64,000 nt of DNA, taken from NCBI RefSeq assembly GCF_003350505.1, contig NZ_QQAY01000006.1:97481-161480 (forward strand), given 5' to 3'. Shown here in pieces: positions 35,381 to 44,417 of the stretch. This stretch comes from Falsibacillus pallidus. Lineage in GTDB: Bacteria; Bacillota; Bacilli; Bacillales; DSM-25281. The notes under the pieces are model-generated. The model was not told where the DNA came from. It did not search any database and was given only the letters and a program-made list of their open reading frames with translations. Within the stretch, counting starts at the first letter, position 1, and every line of letters starts with the position of its first letter. A program made the position numbers and the translations under genes.

Positions 35381-36679
35381 ATGGATTATGCCAGACAAAA
35401 ATTAAAAGAGGAAAAAGTGTTCAAGGACCCTGTCCATAGATACATACATGTAAAGGATCAAGTCATCTGGGATTTGATCGGGACGAAAGAGTTTCAAAGA
35501 CTGCGCCGCATCAAGCAGCTTGGAACGACCTACCTGACGTTTCATGGGGCAGAGCACAGTCGATTCAATCATTCCTTGGGAGTTTATGAGATCATCCGCC
35601 GCATTGTGGATGATGTTTTTGACGGCCGTCCGGAATGGAATGAAGACGAACGCCTTTTATCATTATGCGCGGCATTGCTTCATGATTTGGGACACGGGCC
35701 ATTTTCCCATTCGTTTGAAAAAGTTTTCCACTTGGATCATGAAGAATTCACTCAGGAAATCATATTGGGAAATACAGAAATCAATAAGGTCCTTAGCAAG
35801 ATCCACAAAAGCTTCCCGAAAAAAGTGGCAGAAGTCATTGCCAAAACCTATGAGAATAAGCTTGTCGTCAGCTTGATTTCAAGCCAAATCGATGCTGACC
35901 GCATGGACTACCTTCAGCGCGACGCCTATTTTACAGGTGTAAGCTACGGCCATTTTGACATGGAGAGGATCCTTAGGGTCATGAGGCCGAGGGAAGACCA
36001 GGCTGTCATTAAATACAGCGGGATGCATGCGGTGGAGGACTATATCATGAGCCGCTATCAGATGTACTGGCAGATATACTTCCATCCGGTTACGAGAAGT
36101 GCCGAGGTCATCTTGACGAAAATCCTCCACAGAGCCAAGGATCTTTACAAGACAGGCTATAAATTCAAGCAGGACCCGATTCATTTCTATTCTTTGTTTG
36201 AAGAAAAAGTGACCCTTGAAGATTATTTGAAATTGGATGAAGCGGTCATCCTGTTCTACTTCCAGATCTGGCAGGAAGAAGAGGATCCGATACTAAAGGA
36301 TCTAAGTGAAAGATTCATGAATCGTAATCTATTTAAATATGCAGAGTTCGACCCTGCGAAAGAATATAAGAAACACAGTGAACTCGAAGCCTTGTTTAAA
36401 AAAGCAGGCATCGATCCGGAATACTACCTGGTGGTTGACTCTTCATCAGACCTGCCGTATGACTTTTACCGTCCAGGCGAAGAGGAAGAAAGGCTGCCGA
36501 TCCACTTATTGATGAAAAACAATGAGCTGCGCGAGCTTTCAAGGGAATCCGCCGTAGTGGATGCCATCTCAGGAAAGCGCAGGACGGACCATAAATTATA
36601 TTATCCGGCTGATTTATTAATGGATGATTCAACGAAGCGCGCAACCAAGAAACAAATCCGTACCATATTGGAGTTATAA
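35381..36679 (+). CDS. ywfO: HD-domain phosphohydrolase YwfO
   Basis: The 432-residue HD-superfamily protein has metal-binding motifs HSRFNHSLG and HDLGHGPFSHSFE near residues 60-115, of the dGTPase/SAMHD1-like group. YwfO-type proteins are deoxynucleoside triphosphate hydrolases by family. I chose the ATG at 35381; the frame stays open upstream to 35174, but the extra segment is low-complexity and covers the promoter area. Placement before ywgA matches B. subtilis. Confidence 0.88.
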   Translation: MDYARQKLKEEKVFKDPVHRYIHVKDQVIWDLIGTKEFQRLRRIKQLGTTYLTFHGAEHSRFNHSLGVYEIIRRIVDDVFDGRPEWNEDERLLSLCAALLHDLGHGPFSHSFEKVFHLDHEEFTQEIILGNTEINKVLSKIHKSFPKKVAEVIAKTYENKLVVSLISSQIDADRMDYLQRDAYFTGVSYGHFDMERILRVMRPREDQAVIKYSGMHAVEDYIMSRYQMYWQIYFHPVTRSAEVILTKILHRAKDLYKTGYKFKQDPIHFYSLFEEKVTLEDYLKLDEAVILFYFQIWQEEEDPILKDLSERFMNRNLFKYAEFDPAKEYKKHSELEALFKKAGIDPEYYLVVDSSSDLPYDFYRPGEEEERLPIHLLMKNNELRELSRESAVVDAISGKRRTDHKLYYPADLLMDDSTKRATKKQIRTILEL

Positions 36680-36746
36680 TAAAAAATTCATTGGCAACAG
36701 GACGGAACTTACAAAGCATTAAATAGGAGTAGGAGATGACGTAGCC

Positions 36747-37259
36747 TTGTTGAAAGATCACGCGAAATTGATGAGTGCCTTTGCTGCCTCTGGAGAGATT
36801 ATCGGACGCAAGAAATTACAGAAAATGATATTCATTTCTAAAAAGTTGGCATTTCCTTTCCAGGAAAAATTCCAGTTCCATTTTTACGGTCCTTATTCCG
36901 AAGAATTGACCCTGCGCATCGAGGAACTGTGCAATATGGGATTTATAAATGAAGTCAAAGAGAAAAAAGGCGGATACTACCAATACCGCTACAGCATGAC
37001 AGAAGCAGGAGAGGATTTCTTAAAGCATTACACCCACGAAATGCCTCAGCTTGATGAATGCCTCACGTTTATGAATGATCAAAGCTCCCGTTTTCTTGAA
37101 CTTGTGTCGACCGTCCTTTATTTTGACAATCTTCCAAAAGAAGAAGTGAAAGAAAAGGTGTTCACGCTGAAAGAAAAGCAGCGCTACACAGAGGAAGAAA
37201 TTGAGGAAGCCTATCAATATATCGAAAACCTGAACAAGATGGCCAAACCGCTCCAGTAG
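36747..37259 (+). CDS. ywgA: YwgA family protein
   Basis: The 170-residue soluble protein contains IGRKKLQKMIFISKKLAFPF and FHFYGPYSEEL, the conserved YwgA motifs, and a C-terminal charged helix region. The start is TTG after GGAG. It follows ywfO by 67 bp, as in other Bacillus. A winged-helix-like fold is likely; the function is unknown. Confidence 0.82.
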   Translation: MLKDHAKLMSAFAASGEIIGRKKLQKMIFISKKLAFPFQEKFQFHFYGPYSEELTLRIEELCNMGFINEVKEKKGGYYQYRYSMTEAGEDFLKHYTHEMPQLDECLTFMNDQSSRFLELVSTVLYFDNLPKEEVKEKVFTLKEKQRYTEEEIEEAYQYIENLNKMAKPLQ

Positions 37260-37280
37260 CGGTTTCCCAGTCAGATCATG

Positions 37281-37309
37281 CCACAGTCCCTGATGCTGTG
37301 GTCTTTTTT
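37281..37309 (+). terminator. Terminator of ywgA
   Basis: CCACAG/CTGTGG stem then a TC-T7 run. A second small hairpin AACCGCT/AGCGGTT overlaps the ywgA stop codon. Confidence 0.75.
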
Positions 37310-37328
37310 TATGGAGAGTGAAGAAAAA

Positions 37329-37356
37329 AGAACCTTCCACATAGTGGGAAGGTTCT
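37329..37356 (-). terminator. Terminator of ywhB
   Basis: 10-bp stem AGAACCTTCC/GGAAGGTTCT followed by T6 on the minus strand. Confidence 0.88.
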
Positions 37357-37376
37357 CATCGGTGTATGGCAGCCAA

Positions 37377-37565
37377 TCAGTCGTTATCGCTCATTCTTTT
37401 GCCGGCCACTCCGTAGTGGTTCTTGCTCATTTCTTCGATGAACACTGTTACGTTTTCTTTCGGTGCGCCAGTCGTTTCGCTGACAGCATCCGTTACTTTA
37501 GCCACCAAGGCTTTCTTCTGATCCTCAGAACGGCCTTCAAGCATTTTTACAGTTACATATGGCAT
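37377..37565 (-). CDS. ywhB: 4-oxalocrotonate tautomerase family protein YwhB
   Basis: The 62-residue tautomerase-superfamily protein has the catalytic N-terminal proline directly after the start methionine (MPYVTVKMLEGRS) and VFIEEMSKNHYGVAG in the second half. The physiological substrate of YwhB is unknown. GGAGA lies before the ATG at 37565. Confidence 0.9.
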   Translation of the reverse strand: MPYVTVKMLEGRSEDQKKALVAKVTDAVSETTGAPKENVTVFIEEMSKNHYGVAGKRMSDND

Positions 37566-37807
37566 AGGGGAGTCTCCTTTCGTCATTTACATCAAAAGTG
37601 TATTCCTTTTTTTCAGGACAGGCAAGAAGAAAGCAGTTCCAATCCGGTGCAGCAGAGTGTATACACCAAGAATTTTAGACATACTTATTTTATAAGGATT
37701 GCAGAATAGATGATGATTGAAGCTGTTTTTTGTATACTAGAAGATATGAAGAGAAATTGAGTCGCCGAAGAGAGCGAATGCTACGGCGAATAAAAGGAGT
37801 TAAATTT

Positions 37808-38467
37808 GTGTTAAATAATTTTTTAGCGTTTCCATTAAAGGAAATACCGATCATTGCGGCGGTATTGATCATTGCCTTTTCGGTTCATGAGTTTGCCCAT
37901 GCCTACACTGCCTATAAATTTGGGGATTCAACAGCTAAGGACCAAGGCAGGCTGACACTGAATCCCGCGCAGCATCTCGATCCGTTGGGGACGATCTTTA
38001 TGTTCGTTGCAGGATTTGGATGGGCGAGGCCGGTGCCGGTCAATCGTTTTCATTTTAAAAACCCAAGGCTTGCAGGGGTGATAGTCTCCTTGATGGGGCC
38101 GGTCAGCAACTTCCTCTTGGCACTGATTGGGTATGCGATTCTGTATTTTTACGTTGTGACAGGGACATCAGCTGATTTTCCAGGCTTCATCCTGCAGTTT
38201 CTAAATTATTTTGTCTGGATCAACCTCGTGCTGTTTGTCTTCAATCTGCTGCCGTTCCCGCCGCTTGACGGTTACCGCATCATTGAAGACCTCGTGCCGC
38301 CGAGGACAAGGGCGAAACTTTCCCATTACGAACAATATGGAGCGCTGATATTTTTAGTGCTGGTCATCATTCCGCCGTTGAACAGCGTAACGATCAGTCC
38401 AATTATCGGCTATGTGCCCGAACTTTTCTTAAGAAGCTTCCAAACGTTGTTTTCGTTATTTCAATAG
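37808..38467 (+). CDS. ywhC: Site-2 protease family membrane metalloprotease YwhC
   Basis: The 219-residue M50-type membrane zinc protease has HEFAH (H27-H31) in the first helix and the metal-binding motif NLLPFPPLDGYR in a later helix. The GTG at 37808 with AAGGAG 9 bp upstream gives a short N-terminus like other YwhC proteins; in-frame upstream starts lack sites. Substrate unknown. Confidence 0.88.
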   Translation: MLNNFLAFPLKEIPIIAAVLIIAFSVHEFAHAYTAYKFGDSTAKDQGRLTLNPAQHLDPLGTIFMFVAGFGWARPVPVNRFHFKNPRLAGVIVSLMGPVSNFLLALIGYAILYFYVVTGTSADFPGFILQFLNYFVWINLVLFVFNLLPFPPLDGYRIIEDLVPPRTRAKLSHYEQYGALIFLVLVIIPPLNSVTISPIIGYVPELFLRSFQTLFSLFQ

Positions 38468-38499
38468 AATTTGATAGAAGTTGAGAGGAGGATTTTTAA

Positions 38500-39012
38500 A
38501 TGGAACAAGAAAATAAGAAGAAAAAAGTAGGCTTTAATATTATTAAAAATGATCCGACAGACGGCCATAAAGGATATGGAATTGGGGCGCTCAGCCTTGA
38601 AAATGTATCACCGGTCATCATCGACGTCGATGAAGAAAGCGCACATGTAGATATCGGAGCGATGCATGCCCGCAGTGCGGTTGAACGCGGGATCAAGTTT
38701 ACGCCGAACCGTGAAGATTCAAAAGGTGGAAAGCCCTTTTGGCTCGTGTGGGTAACCATCGACCATAAAGAGGATGGCCCATATTATGCAGGGGTGACTG
38801 CCTGTGAAATGACGATTAACCGTGAAATCAGGAGAGGGTACAAATCCCTGCCTGAGCATGTGAATAATATGGATAAATCTTTGAAGCGCCAGATCATTGT
38901 GGATCAAATGGATGACAAGTCCAAACGAATCCTGAAAGAATTCCTTAAAGGGCACAATGAACAGCTTTGGTACAATTCCAGCGATGAGCTGAAAAATAGC
39001 CTGAATGGTTAA
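38500..39012 (+). CDS. ywhD: YwhD family protein
   Basis: The 170-residue soluble protein has the conserved segments FNIIKNDPTDGHKGYG and HVDIGAMHARSAVERGIKF. It lies 32 bp after ywhC with a GAGGAGG site, as in B. subtilis. No known function or catalytic motif is visible. Confidence 0.87.
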   Translation: MEQENKKKKVGFNIIKNDPTDGHKGYGIGALSLENVSPVIIDVDEESAHVDIGAMHARSAVERGIKFTPNREDSKGGKPFWLVWVTIDHKEDGPYYAGVTACEMTINREIRRGYKSLPEHVNNMDKSLKRQIIVDQMDDKSKRILKEFLKGHNEQLWYNSSDELKNSLNG

Positions 39013-39142
39013 ATTGAAATAAATCCCATAAATGTGTACAAAATATGACAGTTGTTTGAATTTTATAAGGACGTCTTGCCCTAAGACTGGAAAAAAAGTA
39101 AAATTTTAATTACGGTTTTGCACATGTGAAACTAGGACGCGA

Positions 39143-39176
39143 AAAACCTCGAGGCCGCACACCTCGAGGTTTTTTA
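39143..39176. terminator. Terminator between ywhD and the repeat/pbpG region
   Basis: Perfect 12-bp stem AAAACCTCGAGG/CCTCGAGGTTTT with T6. Confidence 0.9.
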
Positions 39177-39186
39177 TTTGGCAATT

Positions 39187-39337
39187 TGTCCAGCTACAGC
39201 GGCTAGAGGCTGGGAGGTTTCCCTCAGCGCGCTTACGATAAGTCAACATCGATTCGCAGATGCTCATCGTGTTTCCTTTATCTCGCAGCGCTTCAGTCCA
39301 ACCTCGGCGCCTCTATGCAGCCGCTTCCGCTTTTCTA
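39187..39337. repeat. Dispersed palindromic repeat family 2, copy 3
   Basis: A 151-bp copy, TTGTCCAGCTACAGCGGCT to GCCGCTTCCGCTTTTCTA, sharing the core CGCTTACGATAAGTCAACAT and CTCATCGTGTTTCCTTTATC with copy 2. It ends two bases before the pbpG stop codon, just as copy 2 ends at the rsfA stop. Confidence 0.87.
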
Positions 39338-39338
39338 A

Positions 39339-41411
39339 TTACCAAGGAAATATCTTCTTATACCAAGGTTCTTTCTTTTCCTGAGCCTTTTTCTCCGCTT
39401 GCGGCTCATCAGGTTTTTCAATCGGATTGGAAAGGTGCAACTGGCAATATTCCGTAGGCTCCTTCCCTTCCTTGAAGTAAGTCAGCCTCGCTCTCGGACA
39501 GTCTTCAGTCGCCAACTTGCCATTCTCCGGATCCACTTTGACCCCTACAACACCTTTCGTTGGCTTGAATGCCTTGATCGGTTCATCCTTCAATGCGCTT
39601 TCCATAAAACGAATCCAAATATTCTTCGCATACAATTTGTCTGCCGTCAGTGTGATGGGCTGGCCGTTGTCATATCCAGTCCAAACCCCGGCAGTCAGTT
39701 GCGGGGCGAAACCAATCATCCAGGAATCCGAATCAGTGGTGCCGGATTTGCCTGCATAGGGACGGGTGATTTTATTCAGGATCGTGGTCCCGGTTACGCT
39801 CGCATACCCATTCAATTTCGGATCGAACATGCCCTCCATCATATGGGTAAGGACGAAATCCGTATCCTTATCAAGGACTTGATCATGGGAACTATCATTT
39901 TCATAAATGACATTTCCCTCGTAATCTTCAACCTTGGTAATGAAGGTCGGCTCAATTTTTTTGCCTCCGTTGGCAATCATGCTGTAGGCATTGACCATTT
40001 CCGTCACATGGACACCGGATGTGCCGAGTGCAAGGGAAGGAACCCTGGCCAATTTGGATGTGAGTCCGAATTGCCTCGCTTCATTGACAAGTGTATCGAT
40101 TCCAAGGAATAAGTGCGTTTTGACGGCTACAACGTTATCCGAAAGGGCAAGTGCCTGGGCAAGCGTGATCTCGCCGTTTGCATAATTGTTATTGAAATTA
40201 TGCGGTGTGTAGTCAGGCCGCTTTTCATCAAAATGGAACGTGGTCATTTCACTTCTCATCGTTGTTGAAGGGGTAAAGCCTTTTTCGAGCGCCGCATAAT
40301 ACAAAATCGGCTTCATCGTAGACCCTGGCTGGCGCAATGCCTGAACGGCCCGGTTGTAGGAGCTTTTTACGTAGTCCCTTCCGCCGATGAGAGCTGTGAC
40401 ATATCCATTCTTCGGATTCATCGCAGCAAATCCGACCTGGATATCGGAATGGTCGGAAACCGTTTCTTTTACTACTTCCTCGGCAATCTTTTGCTGCTTG
40501 ATGTCCAAAGTGGTATAGATGCGCAGTCCGCCGAATTCAATGGTCCTCTCATCAAGTCCAACTTTATTTTTCAGTTCCTGCTTGACTGCATCATAGAAAT
40601 AAGGAGCGATCTCAGCATGTTGAATCGGGAATTTTCCTGTGAAAACGAGCTTTTCACTCATGGCGGTTTGTGCCTGCTTCTTTGAAATCAAATGCTGGCT
40701 GGCCATTTCAGAAAGAATAGTTTTCTGGCGTTCTTTCGCCCTTTCATAGGAAACGAACGGCGAATAGATGCTCGGCCCTTTTGGGATCCCTGCAAGCATG
40801 GCCGCTTCGCCAAGCGAGAGGTCTTTCGCCTCTTTATTGAAGTAGTAGCGGCTGGCTGCCTCGACGCCGTAGGCACCATGGCCATAGTAAATCGTATTCA
40901 AATAGCCTTCCAGGATCTGATTTTTGGAGTAGTTCCATTCCAATCTGATCGTATAGAGGGCTTCGCTGATCTTCCGGTTCCACGTTTTATCCCGTGTCAG
41001 ATATAAGTTCTTTGCGTACTGCTGGGAGATCGTGCTGGCCCCCTCGACTTTTGCCATTGCTTTTACATCTGCCAGAAGTGCACCGGCAATCCGCTTATAG
41101 TCGAACCCGTGATGTTCATAAAAGTTCCGGTCCTCGATGGCGACCGTAGCCTCAGTTAGATAAGGAGAGATTTCGTCGAGGTCCACCCAATATCTCTTTT
41201 GGCCATTGTTGCTCTCGCCTATGATCGTCCCATCGTTGGCATACATCAATGAGGATTGCTGAACGGATAGGGGAGGAGGCCCCTGGATTTTTATATAAAT
41301 AAGCATGCCTGCCAAAAAGAGCATGAACAGGATAGTGAAAAATCCGCCGATGAATAAAAAGGCACGTACATATTTAATGGTTCTTTTCAGCCGAGGCCGT
41401 ACAACTTCCAT
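39339..41411 (-). CDS. pbpG: Class A penicillin-binding protein (PBP2d-like)
   Basis: The 690-residue bifunctional peptidoglycan synthase has one membrane anchor (about residues 15-40), a GT51 transglycosylase domain with EDRNFYEHHGFD and a transpeptidase domain with the serine motif STMK, SDN and KSGTT. Placement between ywhD and speE matches B. subtilis ywhE (pbpG), a forespore PBP. The C-terminal tail is Lys/Glu-rich. I chose the ATG at 41411; an in-frame GTG three codons earlier overlaps the GGGGGTGAGG site. Confidence 0.92.
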   Translation of the reverse strand: MEVVRPRLKRTIKYVRAFLFIGGFFTILFMLFLAGMLIYIKIQGPPPLSVQQSSLMYANDGTIIGESNNGQKRYWVDLDEISPYLTEATVAIEDRNFYEHHGFDYKRIAGALLADVKAMAKVEGASTISQQYAKNLYLTRDKTWNRKISEALYTIRLEWNYSKNQILEGYLNTIYYGHGAYGVEAASRYYFNKEAKDLSLGEAAMLAGIPKGPSIYSPFVSYERAKERQKTILSEMASQHLISKKQAQTAMSEKLVFTGKFPIQHAEIAPYFYDAVKQELKNKVGLDERTIEFGGLRIYTTLDIKQQKIAEEVVKETVSDHSDIQVGFAAMNPKNGYVTALIGGRDYVKSSYNRAVQALRQPGSTMKPILYYAALEKGFTPSTTMRSEMTTFHFDEKRPDYTPHNFNNNYANGEITLAQALALSDNVVAVKTHLFLGIDTLVNEARQFGLTSKLARVPSLALGTSGVHVTEMVNAYSMIANGGKKIEPTFITKVEDYEGNVIYENDSSHDQVLDKDTDFVLTHMMEGMFDPKLNGYASVTGTTILNKITRPYAGKSGTTDSDSWMIGFAPQLTAGVWTGYDNGQPITLTADKLYAKNIWIRFMESALKDEPIKAFKPTKGVVGVKVDPENGKLATEDCPRARLTYFKEGKEPTEYCQLHLSNPIEKPDEPQAEKKAQEKKEPWYKKIFPW

Positions 41412-41556
41412 TTTCCTCACCCCCGTTTTGTTGAAAACTATCTATTTTGCTCCGGCGCCAAGCGAATGGCCGGAGACATTTCCGAGTCGTTTTTTAACAG
41501 TATGAGAAAATGGAAGAAGTTTTAAACACGCTATCTATGAAAAATTAAAAATCCCC

Positions 41557-41672
41557 TTGCAATTTTGCTAGATTCAACTATACTTTTTGTGATGTTTGTA
41601 TTTTTAGTGTTAGGGAACCATAATTACAAAAGCGGAAGCGGCCTATGTCTAGGACATGACCGTTTTTTGAAT
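41557..41672 (+). promoter_or_regulatory. speE promoter and terminator-like leader
   Basis: TTGCAA (41557-41562), 16 bp, TATACT (41579-41584) forms a sigma-A promoter. The leader then contains a hairpin (CGG and ATGTC pairing with GACAT and CCG, near 41638-41666) followed by T6, about 37 bp before speE. It could attenuate transcription. Its left side, AAAAGCGGAAGCGG, resembles the inverted end of repeat family 2. Confidence 0.5.
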
Positions 41673-41708
41673 GATAAAACAAAATCTTTTATGAAGGGAA
41701 GTTGAAAA

Positions 41709-42539
41709 ATGAGCGGTATTTGGTTTACAGAGAAGCAGACAGAAAACTTCGGGATCACGATGAAAGTGAATCGCACTTTACATACAGAACAGACCGATTT
41801 CCAAAAGCTTGATATGGTAGAGACAGAAGAGTGGGGCAACATGCTTCTACTTGACGATATGGTTATGACTTCAAAAGTGGATGAGTTCGTTTACCACGAA
41901 ATGGTGGCGCACGTTCCATTGTTCACGCATCCAAATCCAGAGAACGTATTGGTCGTAGGCGGCGGCGACGGCGGAGTCATCCGCGAAGTGTTGAAGCACC
42001 CAAGCGTGAAGAAAGCGACGCTTGTAGAAATCGATGGAAAAGTCATCGAGTACTCTAAAAAGTTCTTGCCTGAAATTGCAGGGACACTGGAAGATCCTAG
42101 AGTTGACGTACAAGTGGACGACGGCTTCCTTCACATTGCACAAAGTGAAAATGTCTATGATGTCATCATGGTGGATTCAACTGAACCGGTTGGACCTGCA
42201 GTCAACCTTTTCACGAAAGGCTTCTATGCCGGCATTTCTAAAGCATTGAAAGAAGACGGCATCTTTGTTGCCCAAACGGACAACCCTTGGTTCAAGGCGG
42301 ATCTAATCCGCGATGTTCAACGCGACGTTAAGGAAATCTTCCCGATCACTCGCTTGTATATCGCGAACATCCCGACATACCCAAGCGGCATGTGGACATT
42401 CACTGTAGGATCCAAGAAGCATGATCCTATTGAAGTAAGCGAAGAGCGCTTCCATGAAATCGATACGAAGTACTACACAAAAGAACTTCATAAAGCAGCA
42501 TTTGCTTTGCCTAAGTTCGTTAAAGACCTTACAGAATAA
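41709..42539 (+). CDS. speE: Spermidine synthase
   Basis: The 276-residue aminopropyltransferase makes spermidine from putrescine and decarboxylated S-adenosylmethionine. The cofactor motif [18 protein letters not shown] and [10 protein letters not shown] with the catalytic aspartate are present. It pairs with speB downstream: agmatine to putrescine to spermidine. GAAGGGAAG precedes the ATG. Confidence 0.96.
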   Translation: MSGIWFTEKQTENFGITMKVNRTLHTEQTDFQKLDMVETEEWGNMLLLDDMVMTSKVDEFVYHEMVAHVPLFTHPNPENVLVVGGGDGGVIREVLKHPSVKKATLVEIDGKVIEYSKKFLPEIAGTLEDPRVDVQVDDGFLHIAQSENVYDVIMVDSTEPVGPAVNLFTKGFYAGISKALKEDGIFVAQTDNPWFKADLIRDVQRDVKEIFPITRLYIANIPTYPSGMWTFTVGSKKHDPIEVSEERFHEIDTKYYTKELHKAAFALPKFVKDLTE

Positions 42540-42564
42540 TTAATGAAGATGAATAAATGAAGCG

Positions 42565-42587
42565 GGCGGGGAAACCCGCCTGTTCTT
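42565..42587 (+). terminator. Hairpin downstream of speE
   Basis: GGCGGG-GAAA-CCCGCC followed by TGTTCTTT; the T-tract is imperfect, so partial readthrough into speB is likely. Confidence 0.6.
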
Positions 42588-42594
42588 TGCTTTA

Positions 42595-42771
42595 GGCTCT
42601 TTTCTCAATCAGTATTGCTTTAGCTGTTAAAATAGGTAGGCTATAAATGTTCTAACTTCCAAATTGCATATCTAGCGAGAAAAGAGCTGGATACTATATT
42701 CCAACGCGCTAAATAGCTATTTTCACGTTAAAATCGGCAGTGAGATTTTAACGAAATTCTTTCGAAAACAA
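42595..42771 (-). repeat. Dispersed repeat family 1, copy C (full length, diverged)
   Basis: A 177-bp copy in the orientation of copy B, from GGCTCTTTTCTCAATC to TTCTTTCGAAAACAAT, with the core GAGAAAAGAGCTGGATACT and the GTTAAAATC/GATTTTAAC hairpin (here slightly changed in the loop). It fills the space between speE and speB on the same transcript. Confidence 0.87.
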
Positions 42772-42801
42772 TAATTAAATAAGTAAAAAAGGGTGATTCA
42801 T

Positions 42802-43674
42802 ATGCGTTTTGATGAAGCTTATTCCGGCAATGTGTTTATTCGCAGCCACCAAAATTATGAAGACAGCCAGGCCGTCCTTTATGGTATGCCAATGGATTGG
42901 ACTGTCAGCTACCGTCCAGGTTCACGTTTCGGCCCAACCCGCATCCGTGAAGTATCCATCGGTTTGGAAGAATACAGTGCGTATCTTGACCGTGAACTTG
43001 AAGATGTCCGCTATTTTGACGCCGGAGATATCCCTCTTCCATTTGGAAATGCGCAGCGCAGCCTGGACATGATCGAAGAGTTTGTTGAAAAATTAATGGC
43101 AGACAACAAGTTCCCGCTAGGAATGGGCGGCGAGCATCTTGTTTCCTGGCCGGTTATGAAAACCGTTGCTAAGAAATACAAGGATTTGGCCATCATCCAT
43201 ATGGATGCACACACAGACCTTCGCGAAGAGTACGAAGGGGAGCCATTGTCCCACTCCACGCCAATCCGCAAAATCGCGGAATTGATCGGACCTGAGAACG
43301 TCTTCTCCTTCGGAATCCGCTCCGGCATGAAGGAAGAATTCCAATGGGCTAAAGAAAACGGCATGCACATCTCCAAATTCGAAGTGCTTGAGCCATTGAA
43401 GGAAATTTTGCCGAAGCTAGCAGGACGCCCGGTATATGTAACAATCGACATCGACGTATTGGATCCTGCCCATGCACCTGGTACAGGAACAGTCGACTGC
43501 GGCGGCATCACGTCAAAAGAACTTCTTGCGTCCATTCACGAAATCGCACGCTCAAGTGTCAATGTCGTTGGAGCAGACTTAGTGGAAGTCGCGCCAATCT
43601 ACGATCCATCAGAACAAACAGCCAACACAGCAAGCAAGCTCATCCGCGAAATGATCCTTGGATGGGTGAAATAA
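42802..43674 (+). CDS. speB: Agmatinase
   Basis: The 290-residue arginase/agmatinase-family enzyme hydrolyses agmatine to putrescine and urea. Manganese-binding motifs GGEH, DAHTDLR and DIDVLDP are present. The start follows AAGGGTGATT. With speE upstream it forms the polyamine pair, though repeat copy C separates the two. Confidence 0.95.
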   Translation: MRFDEAYSGNVFIRSHQNYEDSQAVLYGMPMDWTVSYRPGSRFGPTRIREVSIGLEEYSAYLDRELEDVRYFDAGDIPLPFGNAQRSLDMIEEFVEKLMADNKFPLGMGGEHLVSWPVMKTVAKKYKDLAIIHMDAHTDLREEYEGEPLSHSTPIRKIAELIGPENVFSFGIRSGMKEEFQWAKENGMHISKFEVLEPLKEILPKLAGRPVYVTIDIDVLDPAHAPGTGTVDCGGITSKELLASIHEIARSSVNVVGADLVEVAPIYDPSEQTANTASKLIREMILGWVK

Positions 43675-43687
43675 TCATAATGATGAA

Positions 43688-43715
43688 GCCGCTCCTATGA
43701 TGGGGGCGGTTTTTT
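43688..43715 (+). terminator. Terminator of speB
   Basis: CCGC-CC/GG-GCGG stem with T6. Confidence 0.8.
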
Positions 43716-43778
43716 GTGTAAGTGGGGGGATTGAGGGGAGAAAAATTGGGTGGAAAACCGGGGATTTGTCCATTATCA

Positions 43779-44072
43779 GGGGCGGAGTGGTTAAACGTGA
43801 GTGGGATGCGTGAAATTTGTCCATTTGGATTTACGAGATGGGTGAAATTTGAGGGAATCGCACTGAAAACTGGGGGCGGAGTGGTCAAACTCGAGTGAAA
43901 AGCGTGAAATTTGTCCATTTGGATTTACAAGGTGAGTAATATCTGAGGAAATAGCATGGAAAACAGGGGGCGGAGTGGTCAAACATGGGTGGAAAGGGCG
44001 AAATTTGTCCAGTTGGATTTACAAGATGGGCAAAGTCTAAGGAAATAGCATGGAAAATGGGGGTGGGCAGCC
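43779..44072. repeat. 94-bp tandem repeat, three units plus a partial
   Basis: GGGGCGGAGTGGT-AAAC starts at 43779, 43873 and 43967, exactly 94 bp apart, and a partial fourth start (GGGGTGGG) falls at 44061. Each unit also contains GAAATTTGTCCA-TTGGATTTAC. Because 94 is not a multiple of three, a reading frame through the units shifts, so this is not coding. The region lies in the 743-bp gap between speB and ywiB. Confidence 0.88.
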
Positions 44073-44086
44073 CCCGCCACGTGCCC

Positions 44087-44212
44087 TATGCGCGAGAAAA
44101 GCTTGCTTATGCGCCACGCCTCGTTGGCTATGCGCGAAAAACTTTCCGCTATGCGCCGGGCAGAGGCGCCTTTGCGCGAAAACCACCCTCTTATGCGCCA
44201 GCGGCCAAATCA
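44087..44212. repeat. 21-bp-period tandem array, six units
   Basis: TATGCGC (TTTGCGC once) starts at 44087, 44108, 44129, 44150, 44171 and 44192, exactly every 21 bp. The units alternate TATGCGCG-A-rich and TATGCGCC-GC-rich, so the higher-order period is 42 bp. All three forward frames are open, but none has a plausible ribosome site. It directly follows the 94-bp repeats. Confidence 0.9.
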
Positions 44213-44417
44213 CCAGACCCCAGATCAGCCATCTTCCCAAAGCGGCCCACTCATTCGGCGCAATCCGACGAAAACGGGGGCGTGACAGTCACCTTCAAGG
44301 CTCCCAACCACACACCAACCCCAAAACCCAACCCCCATGCCCAATCTTGCCATTGCAATTTCTCCCGATTATTTTTATACTAATTAAGTTATACAGTTTT
44401 AGAAGGATGTGAATGCT

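Noticed and set aside
43640..44412. Several ORFs on both strands through the 94-bp and 21-bp repeats
   Set aside because: The 94-bp unit shifts frame at every copy and none has a start signal; open frames follow from the repeat composition.
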